The notes: a model not told the origin generated them from the letters alone. Counted from the first letter of the stretch, positions 1 to 8,680 are shown. The stretch: DNA of 64,000 nt from UBA9620 sp965220695 (GCA_965220695.1 OZ244838.1:2294001-2358000); one strand, 5' to 3'. Made by a program: numbers and translations.

Positions 1-407
1 TGGGTGTAGGTCGTGAATCGTTTCGCCAGCGAATACCAGAACACGATCGCGAGCGCCACCGGCGACAGCACCAGGCAGATCCAGCCGAGCTGCGTCGTCA
101 CGAGGATGAACGCGACCGAGGCCAACGCCAACAGCCAGATCGCATCGACCTTCGACAGTGCGCCGCGCGGCAGTTCGCGATTCGCGGTCCGTGGATTCAG
201 CACATCGAAGCGCGCATCGGCGAGTCTGTTGAACGCCATGGCCGCGGTCCGCGCGGTCACCATGGCTGCCACGATCCAGCCGGCGCGGACCAGCGTCAGC
301 GGTGTGGTGCGGGTCGCGAGCAGCGCGCCGACCAGTGCGAACGGCAACGCGAATACCGAGTGTCCGAAACGAACGAACGAGGCGTAGGTGAGGAGACGAC
401 GCAACAT
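1..407 (-). CDS. mqnP: UbiA-family prenyltransferase, MqnP-like (partial)
   Basis: This is the first ~135 residues of an integral-membrane prenyltransferase; the gene runs off the left edge. The UbiA polyprenyl-diphosphate/Mg-binding signature NxxxDxxxD is visible as N60, D64, D68 in the stretch NRLADARFD, preceded by two hydrophobic segments (about residues 15-33 and 43-58). The ATG lies 15 bases after the stop of the MqnX-type deaminase, so it is the last visible gene of the menaquinone operon. In futalosine-pathway bacteria a UbiA-like enzyme (MqnP) attaches the polyprenyl chain to the naphthoate acid; the context supports that role over ubiquinone synthesis. Family is certain; the MqnP assignment is inferred from neighbours. 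Confidence 0.85.
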   Translation of the reverse strand, partial: MLRRLLTYASFVRFGHSVFALPFALVGALLATRTTPLTLVRAGWIVAAMVTARTAAMAFNRLADARFDVLNPRTANRELPRGALSKVDAIWLLALASVAFILVTTQLGWICLVLSPVALAIVFWYSLAKRFTTYT

Positions 408-421
408 GTGGATGCTCGCTG

Positions 422-1651
422 TCAGGCGACCGCCGGCTCACGGGTGTGATCGTCGAGCCAGGTCACCTTATCCGGATCGATACCGCCGACCAGATATTCT
501 TCCACATCGTCGACCCCGGCCGGAACCTGCACGGCGATCAGCGTCGATCGAGCCCCCGGCGCGACGCGGCCGAAGTCGGCGGCGAAGCCGAGCGCCGCGG
601 CCCCGTGCGCGGTGGCGCACTCGATCAATCGCCGGGCGGACACCGCCGGGGCGCACTCGCGCATCAGCGCCAGCTCTGCGAAGAGGTTGAGATCCGGGAC
701 GCTGGCGAGACTGTCGGTCCCGACCGCCAGCCGGACGCCCGAACGGAGAAACCGGTCGATCGGCGGCAGGCCCACTCCGGTCCAGACGTTGCTGCGCGGA
801 CAGGTCACCAGCGCCGCCCCGCTCGCGGCCAGCCGCGCCAACTCGGTGTCGGTCAACTGCACACCGTGCACTGCGATCAGACCGGGCGCCAGCCACCCCT
901 GGCGCTCCAGGTACTCGACCGGCCCGCATCCGGGTACCGCCCAGTCTGGATTCCAGCGGCCGATGTGCTCGAGCAGGGCGCGCCAGGGTCCGCCGCCGGA
1001 GCGCAGGAACTCGATCTCCTCCGGTGACTCGGCCAGATGTATGCAGCGCGGGCCGCTGAACGACCGCCGGATGATGCGGTCGAGCGCGACGAAGGCGTCC
1101 GGCCCAACCGAGTACGGGGCGTGCGCGGCCAGGCCGATCCGCACATGGAGCGTCTCGCCGACGGCGTCTACTTCAGCGGCCGCCGCCTCCACGGCCTCCA
1201 CGGCGCCGTCCGCGGGAAACGCCAGCACCTCACGGAACACATGGGCCGGCGCGCCCGCCGCCTCCAGGACCGGCACGGCCGCCAGCGTGTTCCCAATGTC
1301 GCCGATGAGACCGGTCCCGGCGGCCCGTCCCTCCGCGAGCGCCGCCGCGATGGCGGAGCGGTCTGGCGCCCAGGCCGTGCCGCGACAGGCCATGAGACGC
1401 GTCACCCAGTCGGGCAGCGTGGGCGCGGGCGGCGCCGCGCCACGCAACCCGGACAACTCGAGATGGGTATGGGCGTTCACCAGTGCGGGCAGGATCACGA
1501 CGGAACCGAGGTCGACCTGTCTCACCCCCGGCTCCCGGCTCTCCCTGCGAGGCCCGACATCGACCACCCGGCCACGTTCGACGTCGACCCGACCCAACCG
1601 CACCGGCGGCTCGACGATTGGCAGGACCCACTTGGCGAGGTATCGGGTCAT
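422..1651 (-). CDS. mqnX: Aminodeoxyfutalosine deaminase-type amidohydrolase
   Basis: A 409-residue cytosolic metal-dependent amidohydrolase of the chlorohydrolase/S-adenosylhomocysteine deaminase type. The metal-binding NAHTHLE motif places H61 and H63 after an N-terminal beta-sandwich region; further conserved pieces are HAPYSVGP, HLAESPEE, VHGVQL and GTDSLAS, in the order expected for this superfamily. Because it sits between mqnC and a UbiA prenyltransferase it is probably the deaminase that turns 6-amino-6-deoxyfutalosine into futalosine (MqnX). The gene follows mqnC after 107 non-coding bases and has no strong ribosome-binding site. Sequence alone does not exclude a related deaminase substrate. 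Confidence 0.82.
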   Translation of the reverse strand: MTRYLAKWVLPIVEPPVRLGRVDVERGRVVDVGPRRESREPGVRQVDLGSVVILPALVNAHTHLELSGLRGAAPPAPTLPDWVTRLMACRGTAWAPDRSAIAAALAEGRAAGTGLIGDIGNTLAAVPVLEAAGAPAHVFREVLAFPADGAVEAVEAAAAEVDAVGETLHVRIGLAAHAPYSVGPDAFVALDRIIRRSFSGPRCIHLAESPEEIEFLRSGGGPWRALLEHIGRWNPDWAVPGCGPVEYLERQGWLAPGLIAVHGVQLTDTELARLAASGAALVTCPRSNVWTGVGLPPIDRFLRSGVRLAVGTDSLASVPDLNLFAELALMRECAPAVSARRLIECATAHGAAALGFAADFGRVAPGARSTLIAVQVPAGVDDVEEYLVGGIDPDKVTWLDDHTREPAVA

Positions 1652-1758
1652 GGAGCGACGTTGGGGAGGTGCGCGGGCCGCGCGGGCGCCGACGGTCGTA
1701 CTAGGCGCCGGAGTCGCCGTCGCATCGAAGGGCCCGACATCGGTGTACGGCGGACCGG

Positions 1759-2964
1759 CTACTCCGCCGCCCGCTGCTCCTTGCCCGGACGGCTCCGGGC
1801 CGGATAGCGCGACAACTCGGCCGGGACACTGGTGTCACCGTCGTTGCGGGCCACCGCGAGCTGCGTGCGGCGGGGGATGGCTCGTTCGCGGTATAGCGGA
1901 TCTCCGAGCACGTCGTACGCCATGTTGCGCCGCTTGGCCACGAACCCCGCGTCCTCGATATTGCGCACGATCTCGGCCTCGTCCATGCAGTAGGCGGCGC
2001 CTGCCGCACGCACCACGTTTTCTTCGATCATGACACTGCCCATGTCGTTCGCGCCGAACGCAAGACTGAGCTGCCCCACCTTACCGCCCTGGGTCACCCA
2101 GGACGCCTGCAGGTTGTCGAAATTGTCCAGCACGATGCGCGACAGGGCCAGGGTTCGCAGATACTCGAGACCAGTGGCCTCTACGCCGCCGAGCTCGGTG
2201 TTCGACGGCTGAAAGCTCCAGGTGATGAACGCGGTGAACCCACCCGTGTCATCCTGCAGCGCTCTGAGCCGGCACAGGTGCTCCACCCGTTCCGCCGGCG
2301 TCTCGACACTGCCGTACATCATCGTGGCCGTCGACCGCAGCCCGGCCTCGTGCACCGCGCGCATCACCGCCAGCCACTCGTCGGCGGTCGCCTTGCTGTC
2401 GCAGTTCAACAGCCTCCTGACGCGATCGACCAGAATCTCGGCCCCGCCGCCCGGCACGCTGTCGAGCCCCGCACGCGCCAGACGATCGACGACGACCGGC
2501 ACCGGGCACCGGGACAGCCGGGAAAGATGCAGCAGCTCGGGCGGCGACAGCGCGTGCAGCTTGAACGCGGGATATCTCGACTTGATGGCTCGAAACAGGT
2601 CTTCGTACCACTCGAGCGGCAGGTCAGGATTGTGGCCTCCCTGCAGCAACACCTGCTCTCCGCCGACCGCCAGCGTCTCGTCGATCTTTCGGAACAGTTC
2701 GTCGAACCCCAACACATAGCCGTCCCCCGACCCCACGGGACGGTAGAAGGCGCAGAACGCGCAGCGGGCCACGCAGACGTTCGTGTAATTGACGTTGCGG
2801 TCGATGATGTAGGTGACCGCGCCTGAAGGATGCTTGCGGGCCCGCACCGTGTCGGCCAGCCGCCCGAGCAGGCTGGTCGGCGCACCGGCATACAAGGTCA
2901 GCGCCTCGTCACGACCGAGCCGATCACCCGCCTCGACCTTCGCGGCGACCTGCTCGACACTCAT
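1759..2964 (-). CDS. mqnC: Cyclic dehypoxanthinyl futalosine synthase MqnC
   Basis: A 401-residue radical-SAM enzyme that cyclises dehypoxanthinyl futalosine in menaquinone synthesis. The CxxxCxxC iron-sulfur motif is intact as C64, C68 and C71 in NVCVARCAFCAFYR. The FYR that follows, the QGGHNPDLPLEWYEDLFR block and the DSVPGGGAEIL block are typical of MqnC rather than MqnE. Length matches the family. The start codon overlaps the stop of mqnA by four bases (ATGA), so the two are translationally coupled. Confidence 0.93.
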   Translation of the reverse strand: MSVEQVAAKVEAGDRLGRDEALTLYAGAPTSLLGRLADTVRARKHPSGAVTYIIDRNVNYTNVCVARCAFCAFYRPVGSGDGYVLGFDELFRKIDETLAVGGEQVLLQGGHNPDLPLEWYEDLFRAIKSRYPAFKLHALSPPELLHLSRLSRCPVPVVVDRLARAGLDSVPGGGAEILVDRVRRLLNCDSKATADEWLAVMRAVHEAGLRSTATMMYGSVETPAERVEHLCRLRALQDDTGGFTAFITWSFQPSNTELGGVEATGLEYLRTLALSRIVLDNFDNLQASWVTQGGKVGQLSLAFGANDMGSVMIEENVVRAAGAAYCMDEAEIVRNIEDAGFVAKRRNMAYDVLGDPLYRERAIPRRTQLAVARNDGDTSVPAELSRYPARSRPGKEQRAAE

Positions 2965-3767
2965 GCTGCAGGGGACTCGAAGAACCTGAGATCGGCCTGA
3001 TGCTGGATCAGCCGTAGCTCATAGGCGTAGTCATAGAACTTGCGGAGACCCGCGAGCGCCCGCTGGTCGAGCTGCAACGATACATGCTCGTCGAAATATC
3101 GGCGCCCAATCTCGCGCAGCCCCTCGTCGTCCGGACAATGCGCGGCGACGATGTCGTCGATCGCCGCCAACCCGCCGGCACCGGCAGCCTGCAGCGCCGC
3201 CACGTGGTCCGGCCCCAGTGCTGCAGACCGCGCGACCCACATGGCCCAGACGAATGGCAGCGAGGTCATCGCAGTCCACTCTTCGCCCAGATCCACCTTG
3301 TCGAGCCCGTGGCGCTCGTAGTCGAGGAACAGCGCCTGGTCTCCGATCACCAGGGCGGCGTCGCAACGCTTCAGCATCACGGGGAGTTCCGGACGCAGTT
3401 TCACCATCTTGGGATCGATGTCCCACCATTCGCTGCACAGGACACGAAGCAGCGCGCTCGCGGTACGGGAACTGCTGTCCACGGCCACGGAGCGCAGCGC
3501 TGTCGCGGGGCGGGTGGTGAACAGCGCCACGGAGGCGACCTCGCCTTCAGACACCACCCCCAGATCCGGCACGATTCGATAGTCGTTGCGCTGTGCGTAT
3601 TCGATGCTGGGAATCAGCCCGAGATCCACCGACCGATCGTGGAGACGCTTGGCGCACTGCGCCGGAATATCGAACTGCAGATCGAACAGGTCGCGGCGGA
3701 CCTCAAGCCCGTGCACGAGCGGCCGGGCATTCAGATACTCGACCGCGCTCACTCGGATCGCACTCAT
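2961..3767 (-). CDS. mqnA: Chorismate dehydratase MqnA
   Basis: A 268-residue periplasmic-binding-protein-like fold enzyme that dehydrates chorismate to 3-enolpyruvylbenzoate, the first step of the futalosine pathway. The N-terminus MSAIRVSAVEYLNARPLVHG and the LGLIPSIEYAQ block are characteristic of MqnA. The open frame extends 96 bases further upstream, but the ATG at 3767 is chosen because it gives the family N-terminus and overlaps the stop of the upstream mqnE-like gene by four bases. It is coupled downstream to mqnC in the same way. Confidence 0.93.
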   Translation of the reverse strand: MSAIRVSAVEYLNARPLVHGLEVRRDLFDLQFDIPAQCAKRLHDRSVDLGLIPSIEYAQRNDYRIVPDLGVVSEGEVASVALFTTRPATALRSVAVDSSSRTASALLRVLCSEWWDIDPKMVKLRPELPVMLKRCDAALVIGDQALFLDYERHGLDKVDLGEEWTAMTSLPFVWAMWVARSAALGPDHVAALQAAGAGGLAAIDDIVAAHCPDDEGLREIGRRYFDEHVSLQLDQRALAGLRKFYDYAYELRLIQHQADLRFFESPAA

Positions 3768-4654
3768 GAGTTGATCGCCTGGAAACAGCCGTTTCGTGGA
3801 ACTGGCGTCAAGCCCGCTACCGTGATATTGCGCCGGATCTCTACACCTGGCGAGCGACGCCACCCCTCATCGTCGGCTCCCTCGGCCCGGACGGCATCCA
3901 CATCGTCGGCGCCGAACGTCAGCGCCACCTGAGCCAGTTTCGGTCCATGAATCGACCAGCTCACCTGGATCGATTCGATATTGTCAACCAGGAGCCGAGC
4001 CAGTGCAACCTGACGCAGATCACCGTATCCGGTGGTCGGCGGCGACGACGGCGACGGCGCCAGCGGCGCCAGCGTACGACAGACCGACCCGGCGCCGGTC
4101 CACGACGCCACCCGGCGGATCAGGGTGACTCCCTCCTCGCGAGTCACCTGTCCCAACGTCAGACGCGCGGCGGTCATCCCGGTCTCCCGCAACACGGCGA
4201 ACGCCTCCTCCGGCGGCAGCACTCCATCGGCGGCCACCTCCGTCACCAGCGCCAATCCGGCCTCGCGCAACGCCGCGAGCGTCACACCGAGCTGGTCGAG
4301 GTCGCGGCCGCTGAGTTCGAACAGATCGGTCAGGGAGAAGCCGGTCACCGGGATTGCGCCGCCCGCGGCCTTCGCGGTCCGCACCGCCGCCGTCGCCGAG
4401 GCCACGCTGTCGCATGGACCGGTCAGCCGGATCTCGCCCGCATGGGCCGGAATCGGCCCGGGACCGGCGCCGACGGGCGCCTCGACGACCTGTACAAATG
4501 TCGTGCAATCACCATGCCGGCGGCGCCGCACGGCGTCGGCCGCCATTCCCAGGGCGATCAGATCGCTCGACGCGATCAGACGTTGCCGGTCCCCATCGTC
4601 GAGCACGCCCCCGTCGACGATCTTCCCAGCGACCGCCATCGCTTCGTCACTCAT
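3764..4654 (-). CDS. MqnE-like protein lacking the radical-SAM cysteine motif
   Basis: A 296-residue protein related to aminofutalosine synthase MqnE/MqnC but apparently not a radical-SAM enzyme. The N-terminal helices (ADAVRRRRHGD) and the C-terminal third (LRQVALARLLVDNIESIQVS, then GPKLAQVALTFGADDVD) match the family clearly. Between them, where the CxxxCxxC cluster should follow HGD, the protein reads CTTFVQVVEAPVGAGPG with no cysteine triplet, and the middle is strongly diverged. The neighbouring frames do not restore the motif, so this is not a simple frameshift. The gene is coupled to mqnA by an ATGA overlap and is a continuous frame, suggesting it is expressed. The start at 4654 overlaps the preceding gene's stop by 8 bases. 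It may be a catalytically dead paralogue with a structural or novel role; function unknown. Confidence 0.75.
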   Translation of the reverse strand: MSDEAMAVAGKIVDGGVLDDGDRQRLIASSDLIALGMAADAVRRRRHGDCTTFVQVVEAPVGAGPGPIPAHAGEIRLTGPCDSVASATAAVRTAKAAGGAIPVTGFSLTDLFELSGRDLDQLGVTLAALREAGLALVTEVAADGVLPPEEAFAVLRETGMTAARLTLGQVTREEGVTLIRRVASWTGAGSVCRTLAPLAPSPSSPPTTGYGDLRQVALARLLVDNIESIQVSWSIHGPKLAQVALTFGADDVDAVRAEGADDEGWRRSPGVEIRRNITVAGLTPVPRNGCFQAINS

Positions 4655-5597
4655 GCCGTTCCATCGCCTCGGCCACCCGTTGGGCCAGCACCAGGGCGCG
4701 CCGCCCGGCGGCGCCATCCACCATGGGCCGCGAACCCCCGGCCACCGCTGTCACGAAATCACGCAACTCGCGTGCCAGCGGCTCGCCACGCGTGATGTCG
4801 AGTTTGCCGCCGTCGATGGCGGGCGGCACACCGGCAGACCGGATGACTCGCCATCCTTCGACCTCCTGCTCGGCGCAATCGACAGAAATGTAGGCATCCT
4901 GCTGGAAGAAGCGCAATTTGCGTATCCGTTCCCGGCTGATCCGGCTGGCGGTGAGGTTCGCGATACACCCCGAATCGAACCGCAGGCGGGCATTCGCGAT
5001 GTCAATCTGATCGGTGAGCACCGGCACGCCCACCGCCTCGATGGTCGCCACCTCGGTGCGAACCGCCGCCAGCAGGATATCGAGGTCGTGAATCATCACA
5101 TCGAAGACCACGTCGATGTCCAGGCTCCGCCCCGGAAACGCGCCAATCCGATGGACTTCGATGAAGCGCGGCGACCGCACCAGCGGCAAGGCCGCCGCCA
5201 CCGCCGGGTTGTATCGTTCGGTATGGCCGACGGCGAGCACAGCACCCGTCGCCTCAGCCGCAGCAATCATGTCGTCAGCCTCGGCCGCGGTACGCGCCAT
5301 CGGTTTCTCGACGAGCACGGAGATTCCACGCTCGAGCAACGGCACTGCCAGGGCGTGATGGGACGCCGTCGGCACAGCCAGCGTGACCGCGTCCACCACA
5401 CCGTCAAGCACCGACACGTCGTGCTCGAACGACGTACCGGTTTCGAGCGCCACGCGCTCGGCGCGGGCGGCGTCGATGTCGACGACCGCTTCGAGGCGTA
5501 CGCCCGGGAGGGTCGACAGGATACGGGCGTGGCGCTGACCGAAGTGCCCGACCCCGACGACCGCGACCCGGGGGACACCGCTAGCGTCCGTCGTCAT
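4647..5597 (-). CDS. Gfo/Idh/MocA-family oxidoreductase (GnnA candidate)
   Basis: A 316-residue NAD(P)-dependent sugar dehydrogenase. The N-terminal Rossmann motif VAVVGVGHFGQRHARI and the EKPMARTAAEAD motif at about residue 96 define the family. It overlaps lpxI by 17 bases and lies two genes from lpxA. In some bacteria a Gfo/Idh/MocA enzyme beside lpx genes (GnnA) oxidises UDP-GlcNAc at C3 for later transamination by GnnB, giving amide-linked lipid A. That role is a reasonable hypothesis here, but no GnnB aminotransferase is in the window and the substrate cannot be read from the sequence. Confidence 0.85.
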   Translation of the reverse strand: MTTDASGVPRVAVVGVGHFGQRHARILSTLPGVRLEAVVDIDAARAERVALETGTSFEHDVSVLDGVVDAVTLAVPTASHHALAVPLLERGISVLVEKPMARTAAEADDMIAAAEATGAVLAVGHTERYNPAVAAALPLVRSPRFIEVHRIGAFPGRSLDIDVVFDVMIHDLDILLAAVRTEVATIEAVGVPVLTDQIDIANARLRFDSGCIANLTASRISRERIRKLRFFQQDAYISVDCAEQEVEGWRVIRSAGVPPAIDGGKLDITRGEPLARELRDFVTAVAGGSRPMVDGAAGRRALVLAQRVAEAMERHE

Positions 5598-6432
5598 CTC
5601 TGTCTTCCAACTGCCGGCCCACGACCGTCAGTCCTTCCGCGTCGGCGCGGGCGTAGAACGCCTCGCCGTCCATTACGAGCGTCCGTTCCGCATCGATCGA
5701 CAGCACCGTGGCTCCGGCGGCGCGCATCGCCGCGACGGTCGGCAACCCGACGACGGGAACGTCGAACCGCATGTCCTGGTCCGGTTTGGCCACCTTGATG
5801 ACGCACGTGCCCGTCCCTGCCAGTTGCCCGGCGCGCGCGATGACCGCGTCAGTCCCCTCCATCGCCTCGACCGCCACGACCGCACGTCCCTTCACGACGA
5901 TCGTCTGCCCGATATCGAGACCGGCAATCGCGTCCGCCATCTCGTACCCGAATGCCAGATCGCTCAACTCATCGTCCGTCGGCGGTCGGCTGGTCAGCAC
6001 ACCGGAGCGGGCAAGCAACGGTTCGAGAAACACGGTCGACGGCTCGAGCGTGATCCCGTGGTCGGCCAGGACATCCGCCACCGCCGAGATGATCGCATCG
6101 GTGTTTCTGGTCTTGAGGCGGCGTATTGCCGCCAACGCCGTCAGATCGGGAATGACGCCGAACAGCCTGGTGTGCTTGACCTGTCCCGCCATGACGGCGC
6201 GGCGCACTCCGGCCTCGCGCAGGTAGGCGATGCACGTACCGAGCTGCCCGAGCGACACCCAGTGGAAGTCAGCCGGCGGCGGCGCGGCGGCGGACTGCTC
6301 GAGCGCCGGATCGGTCTCGTCCCGGATCGCCACGATCGTGACCTCGTGACCGAGCCGGCGAGCCCCCTCGAGCACCAGGAACGGAAACCGCCCGTTCCCC
6401 GCGATCACACCGAGTCGCATGCGAGTCGTCAC
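5581..6432 (-). CDS. lpxI: UDP-2,3-diacylglucosamine pyrophosphatase LpxI
   Basis: A 283-residue cytosolic enzyme that hydrolyses UDP-2,3-diacylglucosamine to lipid X in lipid A synthesis; it replaces LpxH. The N-terminal domain begins LGVIAGNGRFPFLV; the blocks MAGQVKHTRLFG, the TRNTDAIISAV region and VKVAKPDQDMRFDVPVVG-like C-terminal segment (here VIKVAKPDQDMRFDVPVVG) are family-specific. Length is normal. It follows the fabZ-lpxA gene by 54 bases and overlaps the next gene, consistent with one lipid A operon. A second ATG four codons in is an alternative start. Confidence 0.93.
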   Translation of the reverse strand: MTTRMRLGVIAGNGRFPFLVLEGARRLGHEVTIVAIRDETDPALEQSAAAPPPADFHWVSLGQLGTCIAYLREAGVRRAVMAGQVKHTRLFGVIPDLTALAAIRRLKTRNTDAIISAVADVLADHGITLEPSTVFLEPLLARSGVLTSRPPTDDELSDLAFGYEMADAIAGLDIGQTIVVKGRAVVAVEAMEGTDAVIARAGQLAGTGTCVIKVAKPDQDMRFDVPVVGLPTVAAMRAAGATVLSIDAERTLVMDGEAFYARADAEGLTVVGRQLEDRDDDGR

Positions 6433-6486
6433 GACCGACCGCTCCGCCCCCCATCCGGCGCCACCAGCCTGCCCGGCCGCGGCGCG

Positions 6487-7797
6487 CTATTCGTCGGCAC
6501 CGACCGCCTCGATGCGCCGGGGCGGACGGCGCAGGTTCACGCCGCGGTGCGACGAACGGATGAAATTCACCAGATAGGCAATTTCCGAGCACTTCAGCGA
6601 TGCATCCTGCTCGATCTGTTGCAGGGCCTGCGTGGTGTTCAGTTTCGACTGCAACAAATACCGGAACGCCCGGTCGAGCTCGGCAATCGTCTCTTGTGGC
6701 ATGCCCTGGCGTTCCAGCCCGATGACATTGAGATCGTAGACACGGGCGCGGTTGCCGACGGTGCGCACGAACGGCAGCGCGTCGAGCGTGATAACCGAGG
6801 CGCCACCGATGAACGCATTGCGTCCAATTCGACAGAACTGGTGCACACCCGACACCGCACCGACGAATGCCGAGTCTTCAACGGTGACATGGCCCCCCAG
6901 CGTTGCCGCATTCGCGAGGATGGTCCGGTTGCCGACCCGGCAATCATGCGCTACGTGGACGTAAGCCATCAACAGATTGTCGTCTCCGATACGGGTGACG
7001 CCGCCCCCCCCTTCGGTGCCGCGGTGAATCGTGACGAACTCGCGCAAGATGTTGCGCCGGCCGATGAAGAGGTCGGTCCGCTCTCCCTTGAATTTCGTGT
7101 CCTGCGGCACCAGACCGATGGACGCGAACGGGAACACCCGGTTCTCATCGCCGATCTCTGTCCAGCCGTCGATGACCGAGGAGGCCCCGATATGACACCC
7201 CTGGCCGATCTTGACATGGGGTCCGATCACCACGTTGGGCCCCACGACCGTTCCGGCGCCGATTTCCGCACCCGGCGCGACGTGGGCGCTCAGGTCGATC
7301 TGCGCTTCGTCGTAGACCAGACCAATCAGCAGCTCGGCTTCGGTGACCACCTGCCCGTCAACCCGCGCCACAGCCCCCGCCACCGCGATCGTGCGGCGCC
7401 GGCGGCGAATGGAGACCTCCAGCTCCAACCGGTCGCCCGGCACGACCTGCCTCCGGAATCGCGCGTTGTTGACGCCGCGCAACACCGCCAGTCTGGCCGG
7501 CGTGTCGGTCTCGACCCCGAGCAGCAGGATGCTTGCAGCCTGCACCAGCCCCTCGATCATGAGGACGCCCGGCATGAGGGGGGTACCGGGAAAGTGCCCC
7601 TGGAACACCTCCTCGTTGACGGTGACGTTCTTCACCGCGACGATACGGTGTCCCGGCTCGTGCTCGACCACCCCGTCGACGAGCGGGGAAGGATAGCGGT
7701 AGCAGAGTCGATCGAGCAGGTCTGGAATATCGAGGAACACTATGTTCGCGGGACGCGTGACGCCACGGCCGTCCATGACCGGATCGCGAAGCATCAC
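6487..7797 (-). CDS. FabZ-LpxA fusion (hydroxyacyl-ACP dehydratase / UDP-GlcNAc acyltransferase)
   Basis: A single 436-residue frame that joins two enzymes normally made separately. Residues ~20-155 are a FabZ hotdog domain with the catalytic pair H68 (GHFPG) and E82 (MIEG). Residues ~160-430 are LpxA: hexapeptide repeats of a left-handed beta helix, the catalytic-histidine region YVHVAHDCRVGN, the GGASVITLDALPF block, and the C-terminal helical domain. FabZ makes enoyl-ACP from 3-hydroxyacyl-ACP, while LpxA consumes 3-hydroxyacyl-ACP for the first step of lipid A, so the fusion couples competing users of one substrate. There is no stop or restart between the halves (around ELLIGLVYDEAQID). 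lpxD, often found next to these genes, is absent. Confidence 0.93.
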   Translation of the reverse strand: MMLRDPVMDGRGVTRPANIVFLDIPDLLDRLCYRYPSPLVDGVVEHEPGHRIVAVKNVTVNEEVFQGHFPGTPLMPGVLMIEGLVQAASILLLGVETDTPARLAVLRGVNNARFRRQVVPGDRLELEVSIRRRRRTIAVAGAVARVDGQVVTEAELLIGLVYDEAQIDLSAHVAPGAEIGAGTVVGPNVVIGPHVKIGQGCHIGASSVIDGWTEIGDENRVFPFASIGLVPQDTKFKGERTDLFIGRRNILREFVTIHRGTEGGGGVTRIGDDNLLMAYVHVAHDCRVGNRTILANAATLGGHVTVEDSAFVGAVSGVHQFCRIGRNAFIGGASVITLDALPFVRTVGNRARVYDLNVIGLERQGMPQETIAELDRAFRYLLQSKLNTTQALQQIEQDASLKCSEIAYLVNFIRSSHRGVNLRRPPRRIEAVGADE

Positions 7798-7872
7798 ATG
7801 CGGGCCGGCTCAGTGAAAAGTGTCTGGTCGGATCCTGGTCAAGGAGGCTGCGCGGTCACGGAATCGGCGCGG

Positions 7873-8490
7873 TCAGGGAGCCTGCGCGGCGTCGAGCGCC
7901 CGGATGACGTCTTCAGTGACGTCAAGCGCGGGGTTGGCCCAGATCAGACCGCCATCGCCGTAGCTGTAGATGAACTGCAGTCCCCTGTCGGCCCCGACCC
8001 GCTCGATGGCCGGCATGAGCTTCTGATTGAACTCGAACTGCAGCGTCTGCTCCAACTGCTGCAAGTCGGTCTCGGCATCCTGAGTCAAGCGCTGCACCTC
8101 GATCGTGCCTCGCTCGATCTCCCGCTGCAACTGCAACTGGGCTTCCGCACTCATCACGTTGGCGTTCTGCTGCAGCGTCTGCTGATTCGCCTGGACGCTG
8201 GCCTGGCGCGCGTTGATTTCCGAAACCTTCTGCTCGCGCAATGCCTGCACCTGCTGATTGAGCGCGGCCCCGACCCGCGACTCGCTGGCGACCCGTTGCA
8301 GGTCGAGGTAGGCATGCGTCGCGCCTGCCGGGAACGGGAGCCGCGCCGGCGGCGCCGCGGGCGGCTGCACGGCAGGCGGCTGCACGGCAGGCGGCTGCGT
8401 GGCGGGTGGCTGACCGGCGGCAGCCGGGGCCTGGGCCATCACGATCATGGGCGTGACCATCACGACCGCGACCATACTCGACAATTTCAT
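7873..8490 (-). CDS. OmpH/Skp-family periplasmic chaperone
   Basis: A 205-residue exported protein that by family holds unfolded outer-membrane proteins on their way to BamA. It starts with a short signal peptide (MKLSSMVAVVMVTPMIVMA) and then a Pro/Ala/Gln tract made of near-identical PPAVQ units (about residues 28-45). The rest is a long Q-rich helix, QVQALREQKVSEIN onward, typical of the Skp tentacles, with the LQFIYSYGDGGLIWANPALD C-terminal strand. It lies between bamA and fabZ-lpxA, the usual place for skp. A GAAGGA-like ribosome-binding site precedes the ATG. Confidence 0.88.
   Translation of the reverse strand: MKLSSMVAVVMVTPMIVMAQAPAAAGQPPATQPPAVQPPAVQPPAAPPARLPFPAGATHAYLDLQRVASESRVGAALNQQVQALREQKVSEINARQASVQANQQTLQQNANVMSAEAQLQLQREIERGTIEVQRLTQDAETDLQQLEQTLQFEFNQKLMPAIERVGADRGLQFIYSYGDGGLIWANPALDVTEDVIRALDAAQAP
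8360..8419. repeat. 15-bp tandem repeat in the OmpH-like gene
   Basis: Four units of about 15 bp (GGCGGCTGCACGGCA and variants; the first two identical, the last two degenerate) encode the Pro-Ala-Val-Gln-rich linker after the signal peptide of the OmpH/Skp-like protein. In-frame units of this kind can expand or contract without breaking the gene. Confidence 0.85.
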
Positions 8491-8680
8491 CTGGTCAGTC
8501 CTTCGCTTGGTGCGGATTCTTCCGCGTTGGCTCTACTCGTCGGTCGGATGGCGCCTGCGCCCCAAGGACACGGCCGCGCACCCGCGCCATCTGCATAAGA
8601 ATACCAGCTTCGCCGGCAATTGCGGGAGCCCCCGGGTTGGAGCGGCCCGTGACGCAGCCGCGCCACAAAGCACAGCCGCG

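Noticed and set aside
3764..4717. A frameshift hiding the radical-SAM motif in the mqnE-like gene
   Set aside because: The other two minus frames through the region contain no CxxxCxxC-bearing homologous segment; divergence, not a shift, explains the loss.
5824..8598. A 900-codon plus-strand open frame opposite lpxI, fabZ-lpxA and the ompH-like gene
   Set aside because: Antisense to clear genes, biased composition and no motif; a GC-driven shadow.
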